This document shows positions 52,629-60,748 of a stretch of 64,000 nucleotides of DNA, piece after piece. The translations under genes and the position numbers were made by a program. Within the stretch, counting starts at the first letter, position 1, and every line of letters begins with the position of its first letter. The DNA comes from JAKACA01 sp963735115 (GTDB lineage: Bacteria > Actinomycetota > Acidimicrobiia > Acidimicrobiales > Bog-793). Location of the stretch: positions 558,001 to 622,000 of the forward strand of contig CAVTJR010000001.1 in assembly GCA_963735115.1 (NCBI GenBank). The letters run 5' to 3'. A model generated the notes under the pieces. That model did no database searches. It worked only from the letters and a program-made list of their open reading frames with translations, and was not told the origin of the DNA.

Positions 52629-53213
52629 GTGACCTCCGCTCCAGGCGAGTTCGACGGCGAGAGCTACCAGGCGCGGCTGGAAGAGCTCGTAAAGGCGGGC
52701 GTGGACGTGCACGGCGAGGCGCGCTTCGTCATGACGTATGCGCCCGAGAGCGTCCTCGACGCCGGTTGCGGGACGGGCCGGGTGGCCCTCGAGCTTGCCC
52801 GTCTGGGCGTGTACGTGATCGGCGTCGACCGCGATCGGTCCATGCTCGCCGTGGCACGGCGGCTCCGCGACGAGCTGTCGGAGGAGCTCCCTGCGGTACG
52901 TATCCACTTCGTGGAATCCGACCTTGCCGAGCTCGACACAGGGGGGACGTTCGACGTCGTCCTCATGGCGGGCAACGTCCCACTCTTCACGCCCAAGGGC
53001 ACGGAGGCGGCCCTGGTCGCCGGGGCGGCGCGCCACGTGCGCCGTGGGGGCGTGCTCGTCGGAGGTTTCCAGCTCGACGGCGGCTACTCGCTCGAGACCT
53101 ACGACCTGCACTGCGCCGCCGTCGGCCTGGAGCTGGCGGAACGCTTCGCCAGCTGGAAGCGCCAGCCCTTCGACGGCGGCAACTACGCCGTCTCGGTACA
53201 CCGACGGCCCTGA
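52629..53213 (+). CDS. Class I SAM-dependent methyltransferase
   Basis: A 194-residue methyltransferase with motif I VLDAGCGTGRVA, the acidic end of strand two (VIGVDRDRSM), VESDLAEL and the post-II segment FDVVLMAGNV. The substrate cannot be told. I chose the GTG at 52629 because TAGGGT lies 7 bases upstream (52616-52621) and homologues, as I recall them, begin close to this point; a GTG at 52608 is also open. Confidence 0.85.
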   Translation: MTSAPGEFDGESYQARLEELVKAGVDVHGEARFVMTYAPESVLDAGCGTGRVALELARLGVYVIGVDRDRSMLAVARRLRDELSEELPAVRIHFVESDLAELDTGGTFDVVLMAGNVPLFTPKGTEAALVAGAARHVRRGGVLVGGFQLDGGYSLETYDLHCAAVGLELAERFASWKRQPFDGGNYAVSVHRRP

Positions 53214-53271
53214 GCCGAAGGGGCGGCCGCTGCTGCGGGCGAGCCGACTGGCCCTTCAGGAGAAGCAACCG

Positions 53272-55320
53272 TCAGCTGGAGCCGAGACCGATCCGCCTCA
53301 GATCCTGTTGCACATCGGGCCAGACGTAAGCGCCCTTGAACAGGATCGGCGGCGCCTCCAGCGCCGCCTCGTAGTAGTCGAGCACGAGAGCCGTCCGATG
53401 CCCGTGCGGCACCACCGTGACGGCGTCGACGCCCCAGGCCCGCAGGAAGATCTCGATCGCCTTGGCGGTGGCCTGATCCATTGCCGGCGGCGGCCTCGGC
53501 TCGCCGTAGAGCGCCCACAGGAGAACCTGCTCGGCCTCATAGGGCGGCAACAAGAGGGCGGCGCCTCGGATCGGCCGGCCGGTCGGCCCTGCTACCGCAC
53601 CCCGGAAGGCGATCAATTTGAAGCGCATGCGGGCAGCCGATTGCCACAGCAGAGCCTGGTCGTTCGACCCTTCGTAGGAGATCGGTAGCGGGTAGGAGAG
53701 CACGACCGGGGTCGTGTCGTGGTTTGCATAGAGCGGTGAGTCCGCGTCGGTGAACAGTGCCGGCACCCTGGGCGGGGCCGACTTGTAGGGGAGCGCCGGG
53801 AAGAGGGGTGCGAGGGCGACAGCTGCGATCGCCAGGCAGGCCACGGAGGGGCCGAGCCCGCCTGGCGCCCATCGCCCCGACTTCGCCCGAGAGGCGGTCG
53901 CCTCGCCCGCCGGCACTTCGGCCGGGCGCGACCGTCGGAGACCCCCGAGGATGCCTTCCCGGCGCATCCGGTCGAGCCCGATGGCGAGCACGACGGCGAT
54001 CCCGAGGTACATGAGCAGCGAGTAACGCAGGTCGAGGGCGCCGTTGAGGATGGGGATCTTGAGCATCAGATCGAAGGGGAGCTTGATCGTGCGCGTCCCG
54101 CGCCCGAGCGTCACCACCCAGCCACCGAGAGCGATGAGCATGAACAGCTGCACCTGGCCGACCTTGCGCCAGCGGATCACGATGAACGCCAGCAGCACTA
54201 AAAGAGGGATACCGACGTACGTCGTGTGCTCGACGCCGTTCTTCTGCAGGAGGGCCATTCCCTTCGTCAGCCAGCTGCCGAAGCTGATGCGTTGCAGGTT
54301 GGTCGGGTAGATGAGCGAGGCCGGATAGGAGTGGTACTGGTCGAGATCGGCCACAGGGTGCGGCGGACCCGACACGTGATACGGGCCGCGGAAGTAGATC
54401 CAGATCGCATAGGCGCCGAGGATCGCGAACGTGACGACTGCCGTTGCGAAGCCCCGAAGGAGATCCCCGACCCGCTCGCGGGCGGCCACCGGGTGACGGA
54501 CGGCCATCACGATGAAGGCGCAGACGGCTGCGAGGAGCGAGATGACCAGGATCTCTGGCGAGATCATGAGCTGCGCGGCGATGACGACGCCTAAAAGAAC
54601 CCCGTTGCGGATGAGGTGCCGACGCCGGACGACGAGCTCGTCGAAGAGCGCCATCATGATCGGAGGCAAGGGCACGAAGGTGAGAAAGAGGTGGGACTGC
54701 GACTGCCCGACCATGAAAGGCGAGAACTCGTAGACGAGACCTCCGATGAAGGCGGCCGGCCACCACTTCGTCCAACGTCGCAACACGAAGCACATCGAGA
54801 TGCCCGAGAGAGCAAAGGCCAGCCGCATGAGCAGGCTGAAGGTCGAGAGGGCACCGAACTTGAGGGTGAACGGGGCGAAAAGGATCCCGAGCAACGGGTA
54901 CGCCGTGTTGTTCATGAGGTTCACGCCGTGCGGATAGTCGACCCAGCTCGAGTAGAAGGGGTTGAGTCCGTGAGAGAGGGCGTAGGCCGGCCAGGCGAGA
55001 AACCAGACCTGGGAGGAGATGTCGCCGCAGGCGCACGGAGGCAGCGTGCTGCTCGTGGCTGGCGGGTGCACGCCGTAGACGAAAGCGGCCAAAACGCTGT
55101 AGATGAGGATGCACAGCAGCGGCGGTCCGCCCCTCCGGAGCAGCGACCGCCTCGGCGGTCGGTGCGCCGGCCGCCGAGGGGCGTCAACCCTTGCGGCCGT
55201 GGGCGTCCACACGGGCTCATTGGACGGTGGCGGTGATTCCGCCGCAGGCGCCTCTGCAGTGACGCTGGCGGGATCGCCGGGCGTCGTGCGGCCGTCGTCG
55301 CTGGAGGCCTCGGCGCTCAT
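53272..55320 (-). CDS. Large multi-span membrane protein, GT-C-like, unknown function
   Basis: A 682-residue protein with a 65-residue disordered N-terminus rich in Pro, Ser and Ala, about 11-12 membrane helices (residues 70-500), and a C-terminal extracytoplasmic part (about 510-680). The first loop has DISSQVWFLAWPAYALSHGLNPFYSSW and a following YPHGVNLMNN, a pattern seen in GT-C-like or DUF2079/YfhO-like membrane proteins that handle lipid-linked sugars. No named family can be assigned with certainty. TACTGT lies 8 bases before the ATG on its strand. Confidence 0.65.
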   Translation of the reverse strand: MSAEASSDDGRTTPGDPASVTAEAPAAESPPPSNEPVWTPTAARVDAPRRPAHRPPRRSLLRRGGPPLLCILIYSVLAAFVYGVHPPATSSTLPPCACGDISSQVWFLAWPAYALSHGLNPFYSSWVDYPHGVNLMNNTAYPLLGILFAPFTLKFGALSTFSLLMRLAFALSGISMCFVLRRWTKWWPAAFIGGLVYEFSPFMVGQSQSHLFLTFVPLPPIMMALFDELVVRRRHLIRNGVLLGVVIAAQLMISPEILVISLLAAVCAFIVMAVRHPVAARERVGDLLRGFATAVVTFAILGAYAIWIYFRGPYHVSGPPHPVADLDQYHSYPASLIYPTNLQRISFGSWLTKGMALLQKNGVEHTTYVGIPLLVLLAFIVIRWRKVGQVQLFMLIALGGWVVTLGRGTRTIKLPFDLMLKIPILNGALDLRYSLLMYLGIAVVLAIGLDRMRREGILGGLRRSRPAEVPAGEATASRAKSGRWAPGGLGPSVACLAIAAVALAPLFPALPYKSAPPRVPALFTDADSPLYANHDTTPVVLSYPLPISYEGSNDQALLWQSAARMRFKLIAFRGAVAGPTGRPIRGAALLLPPYEAEQVLLWALYGEPRPPPAMDQATAKAIEIFLRAWGVDAVTVVPHGHRTALVLDYYEAALEAPPILFKGAYVWPDVQQDLRRIGLGSS

Positions 55321-55386
55321 TTTGGGTGACAGTACCAGGCAACGTCGCTCAGATGGTGCTTGCCGGGAAGGCGCCGGCGTGTTCGA

Positions 55387-55824
55387 TCAGCCCGGCGGAA
55401 CGAGCTTCAACCGTCTTCGGCTCGGCGTAGCGACCGTCTCGCCGGGGTCGGTCGCCTCTGCGTTGCGCAACATGGCGGCGGCCGAAGCGAAGTACCGCAG
55501 GACATCGGCCTCGTCCGCCGTAGCCAGCCCGGCGGAACTGACGGCTGCCGTCATGTGCCGGAGCCAGGCATCGTGCTCCGCCTCGCCGATGGCGAAGGGG
55601 GCATGCCGCATCCTCAAGCGGGGATGTCCGCGTTCTTGGTTGTATCGCGGGGGGCCTCCGAAGTACTGGGCTAGGAACATCGCCAGGTGCCTACGAGACT
55701 CGCTCAAGTCGGCCGGATAGAGGGGTCGCAGCACCACATCGCACTCGACGCCGGCGTAGAAACGGGCAACGAGGTCGTCGAACCATCCTTGCCCGCCGAC
55801 TCGGTCGTACAGGGTCTCTTCCAC
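55387..55824 (-). CDS. glbO: Group II truncated haemoglobin (GlbO-like)
   Basis: A 145-residue group II truncated globin. It has the short pre-F region YNQERGHPRLRMRHAPF with the proximal His (F8) in MRH, an aromatic at CD1 (QYFGG) and Trp at G8 (DAWLRHM), all group II hallmarks. These proteins bind O2, NO or peroxides and are tied to redox or respiration in actinobacteria. A GTG start at 55824 with TAGGCT 8 bases upstream on its strand suggests near-leaderless expression. Confidence 0.9.
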   Translation of the reverse strand: MEETLYDRVGGQGWFDDLVARFYAGVECDVVLRPLYPADLSESRRHLAMFLAQYFGGPPRYNQERGHPRLRMRHAPFAIGEAEHDAWLRHMTAAVSSAGLATADEADVLRYFASAAAMLRNAEATDPGETVATPSRRRLKLVPPG

Positions 55825-55921
55825 GAGCGGTCAGCCTAAAGAGCCGGTCGGCCGGCGACGGCAGCCGGGCGTTGCCGGCGTCGAAGGAGCTGGGCGAGAG
55901 GAACGCGATAGGGTGTCTGGC

Positions 55922-57100
55922 GTGGGGTTTCGTAGAAGTTCGCGCCTAGCAGCGACGGCTGCTCTGGCGATGGCGGGCGTCGCCGGCGTCGCCTACGGCC
56001 TCACAGCCCCCGCCCCTATGGCCGCAAAGGTCGCCCCCCCAGGCGGCACCGCCGCCGATCTGGCGGCCGCGAAGCTCATCGACGGTAAGCGCGTCACGAC
56101 GATCGATCTCGAAGGCTCGCGGCCGTACACACCGCACGCCGCCAAGGGCTCGTACGACGACTATCACTGCACCCTGCTGAACCCGCATGTCACGCAGGAC
56201 TCGTTCATCGTCGCGAGCCAGTTCTACCCCGAGAGCGTGGAAGTACATCATTCCATCCTCTTCCTCGTCCCTCCGAGCCTCGCGAAGGCGGCGGAGCAAG
56301 CGAACAAGGATGGGAAGGGGTGGTCATGCTTCGGAGAGGCGCCCATCCCAGGTAGCTCGAGCTTCCAGTTCGCCAGCACCCCCTGGCTGGCCGCCTGGGG
56401 GCCGGGTGCTCCCGAGAACATTGAGCCGGCGGGCACCGGCATGCCCCTCCCGGCCGGAAGCCTCGTGATCATGCAGATCCACTACAACCTGCTACTCGGC
56501 GACAAGCCCGTGCAGAGCAGGATGCAACTCTTGACCGTGCCGGCAAGCACGCCCCTGAAGCCGCTGAGCCTGGTGGAGTACGCCGCGCCACCTGACATCC
56601 CCTGTCCGTCCGGCGTGCACGGCCCGCTCTGCAACCGGGCGGCATCGCTCGCATTTACAGGGCGCGAATTTGGCCAGAGCCAAATCAACTTCATCAACCT
56701 TCTCGAGGAGATCTGCGGACGCAACCCCGCCGACCCGCCGGCGGGCGATTCGACGACCTGTACGTGGTCGGTCGGCCACTACGGGAACATCGTCCGTATC
56801 GGCGCCCACATGCACCTGCTCGGGCTGACGTTGAAGGTCGTCCTCAACCCGGGCACGCCTCAGGCCCAGGTGCTGCTCAACGATCGGCACTATGACTTCC
56901 ACTACCAGCGCGCCTGGAACATGGCAAAGCCCGTCCCGGTCACACCCTCCGACAAGATCCAGGTGACCTGCACCTACAACCCCCGGCTCCGCCAGGAGAT
57001 TCCCTACCTACGCGACCTGCCAGCGCAGTACATCACCTGGGGCGACGGCTCGGCTGACGAAATGTGTCTCGCCATCGTCGCCATGACGCCTCCCGGCTGA
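55922..57100 (+). CDS. Secreted copper type II monooxygenase (PHM/DBH-like)
   Basis: A protein of about 392 residues with an N-terminal signal (RLAATAALAMAGVAGVAYGL) and the two-domain fold of peptidylglycine alpha-hydroxylating and dopamine beta-monooxygenases. Counting from the GTG at 55913, all six copper ligands can be placed: CuH site His112, His113 (VEVHHSILF) and His190 (MQIHYN); CuM site His299, His301 (AHMHLLG) and Met384 (DEMCLAIV). The TWGDGSADEMC motif is also kept. The enzyme family hydroxylates C-H bonds with O2 and two electrons. Substrate unknown. I use the GTG at 55922 (TAGGGT 7 bases upstream at 55909-55914). Confidence 0.85.
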   Translation: MGFRRSSRLAATAALAMAGVAGVAYGLTAPAPMAAKVAPPGGTAADLAAAKLIDGKRVTTIDLEGSRPYTPHAAKGSYDDYHCTLLNPHVTQDSFIVASQFYPESVEVHHSILFLVPPSLAKAAEQANKDGKGWSCFGEAPIPGSSSFQFASTPWLAAWGPGAPENIEPAGTGMPLPAGSLVIMQIHYNLLLGDKPVQSRMQLLTVPASTPLKPLSLVEYAAPPDIPCPSGVHGPLCNRAASLAFTGREFGQSQINFINLLEEICGRNPADPPAGDSTTCTWSVGHYGNIVRIGAHMHLLGLTLKVVLNPGTPQAQVLLNDRHYDFHYQRAWNMAKPVPVTPSDKIQVTCTYNPRLRQEIPYLRDLPAQYITWGDGSADEMCLAIVAMTPPG

Positions 57101-57113
57101 GCCGCCGGTTTCG

Positions 57114-57149
57114 GGAGACTCGGGAGCTCGTGCGGGGGTGTGAGTCTCC
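57114..57149. terminator. Bidirectional terminator-like hairpin
   Basis: GGAGACTC at 57114-57121 and GAGTCTCC at 57142-57149 form a perfect 8-bp stem around 20 bases, exactly filling the gap between the converging stops of the copper monooxygenase (57100) and the lipoprotein (57150). Confidence 0.5.
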
Positions 57150-57737
57150 TCAGTCGCCGTCCCAGCACCCGAGGATGATGGCGGCGACGGTGTAGGCGAC
57201 GTCGGCTTTGCTCGTCGGTGGCTTGCCGAATTCCTTCGGCAGGGGGGCGATGTTGACGAGGAGCACCTTCCAGTCCTTGCGTACCACGACGGAGCCGTCG
57301 GAGGTCGTGAAGGCTCCCTGGCCAAGGTTGCCGAGCGAGCCCGTGTCGCCCATCGAGGCACCGAGTGAGTGGAAGTAGCCAAGGGTCTGCGCCCAGCTCG
57401 AGAGCTCCTTCACCGAGAGCAGGAAGGACCCGTTGGGATAGGCGTAGCGACAGGTGTACAGGTCGTCCGACCAGGTGGGTGTGCGGACACGAGCACGTAC
57501 TCCGAGCACGCGTGCCATCTCGGCCTGTGCCTCGGCTGCGCACACCATCTTGGCGATGTGGGACGGATCCTTGCCCGCCGGCTGGGGTGCCTCCGTCGTG
57601 GAGGGCGCCTCCGTCGTCCGGGCCCTCGTCGAAGCCGCCGCCACCGCGTTCGAACGGCCGCAGGCAGAACTCAGCAGGCCGAGAGCCGCCAGTGCCGCGA
57701 AGAGAGCCAGCCTTGCCTGTCGCACGTCCGGGACCAT
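57150..57737 (-). CDS. Lipoprotein, DUF3558-like size, function unknown
   Basis: A 195-residue lipoprotein. The signal (RLALFAALAALGLL) ends in the lipobox SSAC (Cys about 26), followed by a short Thr/Ser/Pro linker. The folded part has two Cys (MVCAAEAQAEM and YTCRYAY) that may form a disulfide and a WKVLLVNIAPLP strand. Overall size and layout recall small actinobacterial lipoproteins of the DUF3558 kind, but I cannot confirm the family. It lies between two copper-related genes and may belong to the same process. Confidence 0.65.
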   Translation of the reverse strand: MVPDVRQARLALFAALAALGLLSSACGRSNAVAAASTRARTTEAPSTTEAPQPAGKDPSHIAKMVCAAEAQAEMARVLGVRARVRTPTWSDDLYTCRYAYPNGSFLLSVKELSSWAQTLGYFHSLGASMGDTGSLGNLGQGAFTTSDGSVVVRKDWKVLLVNIAPLPKEFGKPPTSKADVAYTVAAIILGCWDGD

Positions 57738-57884
57738 ACTGCGGGAGAGGGTCGATCTCAGGTCGACCGATGGCGACGCCGGAAGGGTCGACGGTCGAGA
57801 GAGCCTCCGTCACCCTCGCCACGGGGTCGGGTCGCCAGAGGGCGCCGACCGTCGCCACCACCTGCGGAAACTAGTCTGATAGGC

Positions 57885-58010
57885 GTGACCTCCGCCGCCA
57901 GCCAAGAGCCTCCGGCGGCTGCCGCCGTAGCCGCTCGGGTAGCGGGGCTCATCCTCGGCTACGACGCCTCGCCGAGCCCGCTGACCGAATGCGAGCCGCC
58001 TCCCGGATGA
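57885..58010 (+). CDS. 41-residue small ORF coupled to the copper ATPase
   Basis: A short frame from GTG 57885 to TGA 58010. A TAGTCT box at 57872-57877 lies 7 bases before the GTG, the leaderless layout of this genome. Its stop overlaps the ATG of the copper ATPase (ATGA at 58007-58010), which points to coupled translation. The peptide is Ala/Pro-rich with one Cys near the end (LTECEPPPG) and no known domain. It may be a leader peptide, or may exist mainly to bring ribosomes to the ATPase start. Confidence 0.45.
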   Translation: MTSAASQEPPAAAAVAARVAGLILGYDASPSPLTECEPPPG

Positions 58011-60715
58011 TCACCGCCCCGCCCGGATCCGCCGGCGGAGCGGAGTCACCGGCGCCGAACGAGGAAGCCAAGCCTCCCCTCGCCACCGCCGAGCTGGCGG
58101 TCGGAGGGATGCACTGCAGCGCCTGTGCTGCCCGCATCCAAAGCGCATTGGCCGGCCAAGCAGGTGTCGCCAGCGCCGCCGTCAACCTCGCCACGAACAA
58201 GGCTTTCGTCGCCTACGACGCCGGCGTCGTCGGAACCAGCACGCTGTGCGAGGCGGTCGCCGGGATCGGCTACACGGCCGCTCCGATCGAATCTGGTGCT
58301 CCGTCGGCGACGGCTGCGCACGCCGACCGCTGGGTTGCCCGCGCCGCCTTCGCCTGGGCCCTCTCGATCGCGGCCTTCTGCTTGGCCATGTTCGGACCGG
58401 CGACGGCAGCCGTCGGCTGGAGCGTGCTAGCGCTCGCCGTCGCCGTCGAGCTCGGAGGTGGCTGGCCATTCCTGCGCACGACCGTGCGACTGCTCCGCCA
58501 CGCTGCCACCAGCATGGACACGCTCATCGCTGTCGGCACGCTGGCCGCTCTCGCCGTCACCGCCGTCGAGACCATCGCACTCGGCGGGCGCCACGTGCAC
58601 CTCGGGGGCGGCGGAGCCTTCGCCGCCAAGCTGCACGGAGTGATGGGCCCGCTCATCATCTCGATCCTGGCCACCGGCCGGGCTATCGAGGAGCGGGCGC
58701 GTGATCGGGCCGCTAGGGCAATGCACTCGTTGCTCCGGCTCAGACCGCCGACAGCGAGGGTCGTTACCGCCGTGGAGGACGAGCAAGGTGAGCTCGTCGC
58801 ACCTGAGAGCATCCCGGTGGGCGCCCTCGTCCGCGTGCGTGCCGGCGAGACGATCCCGCTCGACGGCACGGTCGTGAGCGGTTGGTCGGCCGTGGACGAG
58901 TCGATGCTGACGGGAGAGCCTCTCCCGCTCGACCGCGGTCCGGGTTCGGACGTCACGGGCGGCACGCGCAACGGGAGCGGCGTCCTCGTGGTTCGCGTCG
59001 GCTCCGTGGCGGCCGAGTCCGTGCTCACCCGCCTGCAGCGGCTCGTCGAAGACGCCCAACGCGACAAGGCTCCCCTGCAGCGGATCGCCGACCGCGTCAG
59101 CTCGGTGTTCGTTCCCGTTGTCTTGCTCGGGTCGGTCGTGACGTTTCTTGCGTGGTGGCTGGCGGCCGGCAACTTTGGCGTGGCCGTCCTCAGCGGCATC
59201 GCCCTACTCCTCGTCGCCTGCCCGTGTGCCATGGGCCTGGCGACCCCGGTGGCGATGATGGTGGGCTGCGGTCGAGCCTCGGCTCTCGGAATCCTCATCC
59301 GCAGTGGCGATGCGCTCGAGCAGCTGGCTCGGGCGGACGCCGTCGCCTTCGACAAGACAGGCACCCTGACCGAGCGCGCCGCCCGCGTGTCGGCGGCGGC
59401 ACCCGCTGCCGGCGTGTCGACAGCACGGCTGCTCGCCCTCGCCGCCGCCGTGGAAGCCGACAGCGACCATCCCATCGCCGCCGCCATCCGCGCCGCCCAG
59501 CTCGAGGACGCTGGTCCCCAGCCACCGCCGTCGAGCAGAAGCCGTGAGCTACCAGGGATCGGAGTCGAGGCCACGATCGACGGGCGCCTCGTTCAGGTCG
59601 TGCGTCTCGACGCCAGCCCTCTGCCGGCCGAGGTCGCCGTCGTCGTGTCGGAGCGCCTCGAGCGGGGCGAAACCCTCGTCCTCGTCAAGCAAGACGAGTC
59701 GATCGTCGGTGCCATTGCAGTGAGCACGCCCATCCGGGCGGAGGCGGTCGCAGCCGTGGCGCACCTCCGCTCCATGGGGGTGTTCACGACGATCCTGAGT
59801 GGCGACACCGAGCCGGCCGTCCGGGTGGTGGCGGCCGAGCTCGGCATCGACAGCTATTCGGCCACCTTGACGGCGGCGGAGAAGCTCGACGCCATACACG
59901 GTCTGCAAGCGAAGCACCGCGGCGTTGTCATGGTGGGCGACGGCATCAACGACGCCCCCGCCCTGGCAGCGGCCGACGTCGGCTGTGCCATCGGGAGCGG
60001 GACGGAAGCCGCCATCGCCAACAGCGATATCGCCCTGCTCGGCAACGACCTCGAGGGTGTCCCGGCCGCCGTTGGGGTCGCACGCTCGACCCTCTCGATC
60101 ATCCAGGAGAACTTCGGATGGGCGATGGGCTACAACATCTCCGCCCTTCCGCTGGCAGCGGCCGGCCTGCTGGATCCGTTGGTGGCCGCGGTCGCCATGG
60201 GCGTGTCGAGCCTGATCGTCGTGCTCAACAGCTTGCGCCTCAGGCGCCTCGGCCGGTCCGGGCTCGGGCGCATCCAGGCACCGCGGGTGATGCGCGGCAT
60301 CCGCGGGATGGCGCTGTCGATCGCCCTGCCGATCGTGCTCTTCGCCGGCGCCACGGTGATCGGCGAGGCCGTCTCGCCAGCGCGGGGCCAGCCATTGCTT
60401 CCGACCCTGCCGAGCATCGTCGACGTTCCCCTCGCGGCGGGCGCCACCGCTGAGGTGTACCTCAACTCCGGCGACGCCGGCGTGAACGAGTTCCATCTCG
60501 TGGTCGAGCGCGCCGGCAACCCGATCGCAGTCACCGACGCCTCCGTGACGGCATCTCATGGCGGGTCACCCGCCAACCCCATTCGCCTCATCCTGCTGAG
60601 CACCGGCCACTATCTCGGCTACACGGTGCTCACCCGAGGTACCTGGCACTTTGCCATCCGAGCGACGGTGGAGGGACATCATGTCGCCTTTTCGGTGACT
60701 CGTCAGCTGCGCTGA
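58007..60715 (+). CDS. copA: Copper-translocating P1B-type ATPase with extra extracytoplasmic C-terminal domain
   Basis: A 902-residue heavy-metal pump. It has one N-terminal HMA domain (GMHCSAC, Cys37 and Cys40), the P1B membrane layout, TGEPLPLD in the actuator domain, the CPC motif (Cys405-Pro-Cys407 in ACPCAMGLATP) that binds Cu+, phosphorylated Asp449 in FDKTGTLT, and a GDGINDAPAL hinge. After the usual last helices there is one more membrane span (GMALSIALPIVLFAGATVIG) and about 120 residues of a beta-sandwich-like domain (NEFHLVVERAGNPIAVTDASV, then a Tyr/Trp/His-rich end), like the YtkA/FixH-type domains linked to copper proteins. The fusion is unusual. ATG 58007 overlaps the small ORF. 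Confidence 0.88.
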   Translation: MITAPPGSAGGAESPAPNEEAKPPLATAELAVGGMHCSACAARIQSALAGQAGVASAAVNLATNKAFVAYDAGVVGTSTLCEAVAGIGYTAAPIESGAPSATAAHADRWVARAAFAWALSIAAFCLAMFGPATAAVGWSVLALAVAVELGGGWPFLRTTVRLLRHAATSMDTLIAVGTLAALAVTAVETIALGGRHVHLGGGGAFAAKLHGVMGPLIISILATGRAIEERARDRAARAMHSLLRLRPPTARVVTAVEDEQGELVAPESIPVGALVRVRAGETIPLDGTVVSGWSAVDESMLTGEPLPLDRGPGSDVTGGTRNGSGVLVVRVGSVAAESVLTRLQRLVEDAQRDKAPLQRIADRVSSVFVPVVLLGSVVTFLAWWLAAGNFGVAVLSGIALLLVACPCAMGLATPVAMMVGCGRASALGILIRSGDALEQLARADAVAFDKTGTLTERAARVSAAAPAAGVSTARLLALAAAVEADSDHPIAAAIRAAQLEDAGPQPPPSSRSRELPGIGVEATIDGRLVQVVRLDASPLPAEVAVVVSERLERGETLVLVKQDESIVGAIAVSTPIRAEAVAAVAHLRSMGVFTTILSGDTEPAVRVVAAELGIDSYSATLTAAEKLDAIHGLQAKHRGVVMVGDGINDAPALAAADVGCAIGSGTEAAIANSDIALLGNDLEGVPAAVGVARSTLSIIQENFGWAMGYNISALPLAAAGLLDPLVAAVAMGVSSLIVVLNSLRLRRLGRSGLGRIQAPRVMRGIRGMALSIALPIVLFAGATVIGEAVSPARGQPLLPTLPSIVDVPLAAGATAEVYLNSGDAGVNEFHLVVERAGNPIAVTDASVTASHGGSPANPIRLILLSTGHYLGYTVLTRGTWHFAIRATVEGHHVAFSVTRQLR

Positions 60716-60731
60716 CCCGCCCAACGGCGGG
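60716..60731. terminator. Hairpin after the copper ATPase
   Basis: CCCGCC-CAAC-GGCGGG forms a 6-bp stem with a 4-base loop directly after the ATPase stop, in the 33-base gap before the converging DUF5134-like gene. There is no U tract; it may act on both strands. Confidence 0.45.
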
Positions 60732-60748
60732 CCGGATGCAACACCGAG

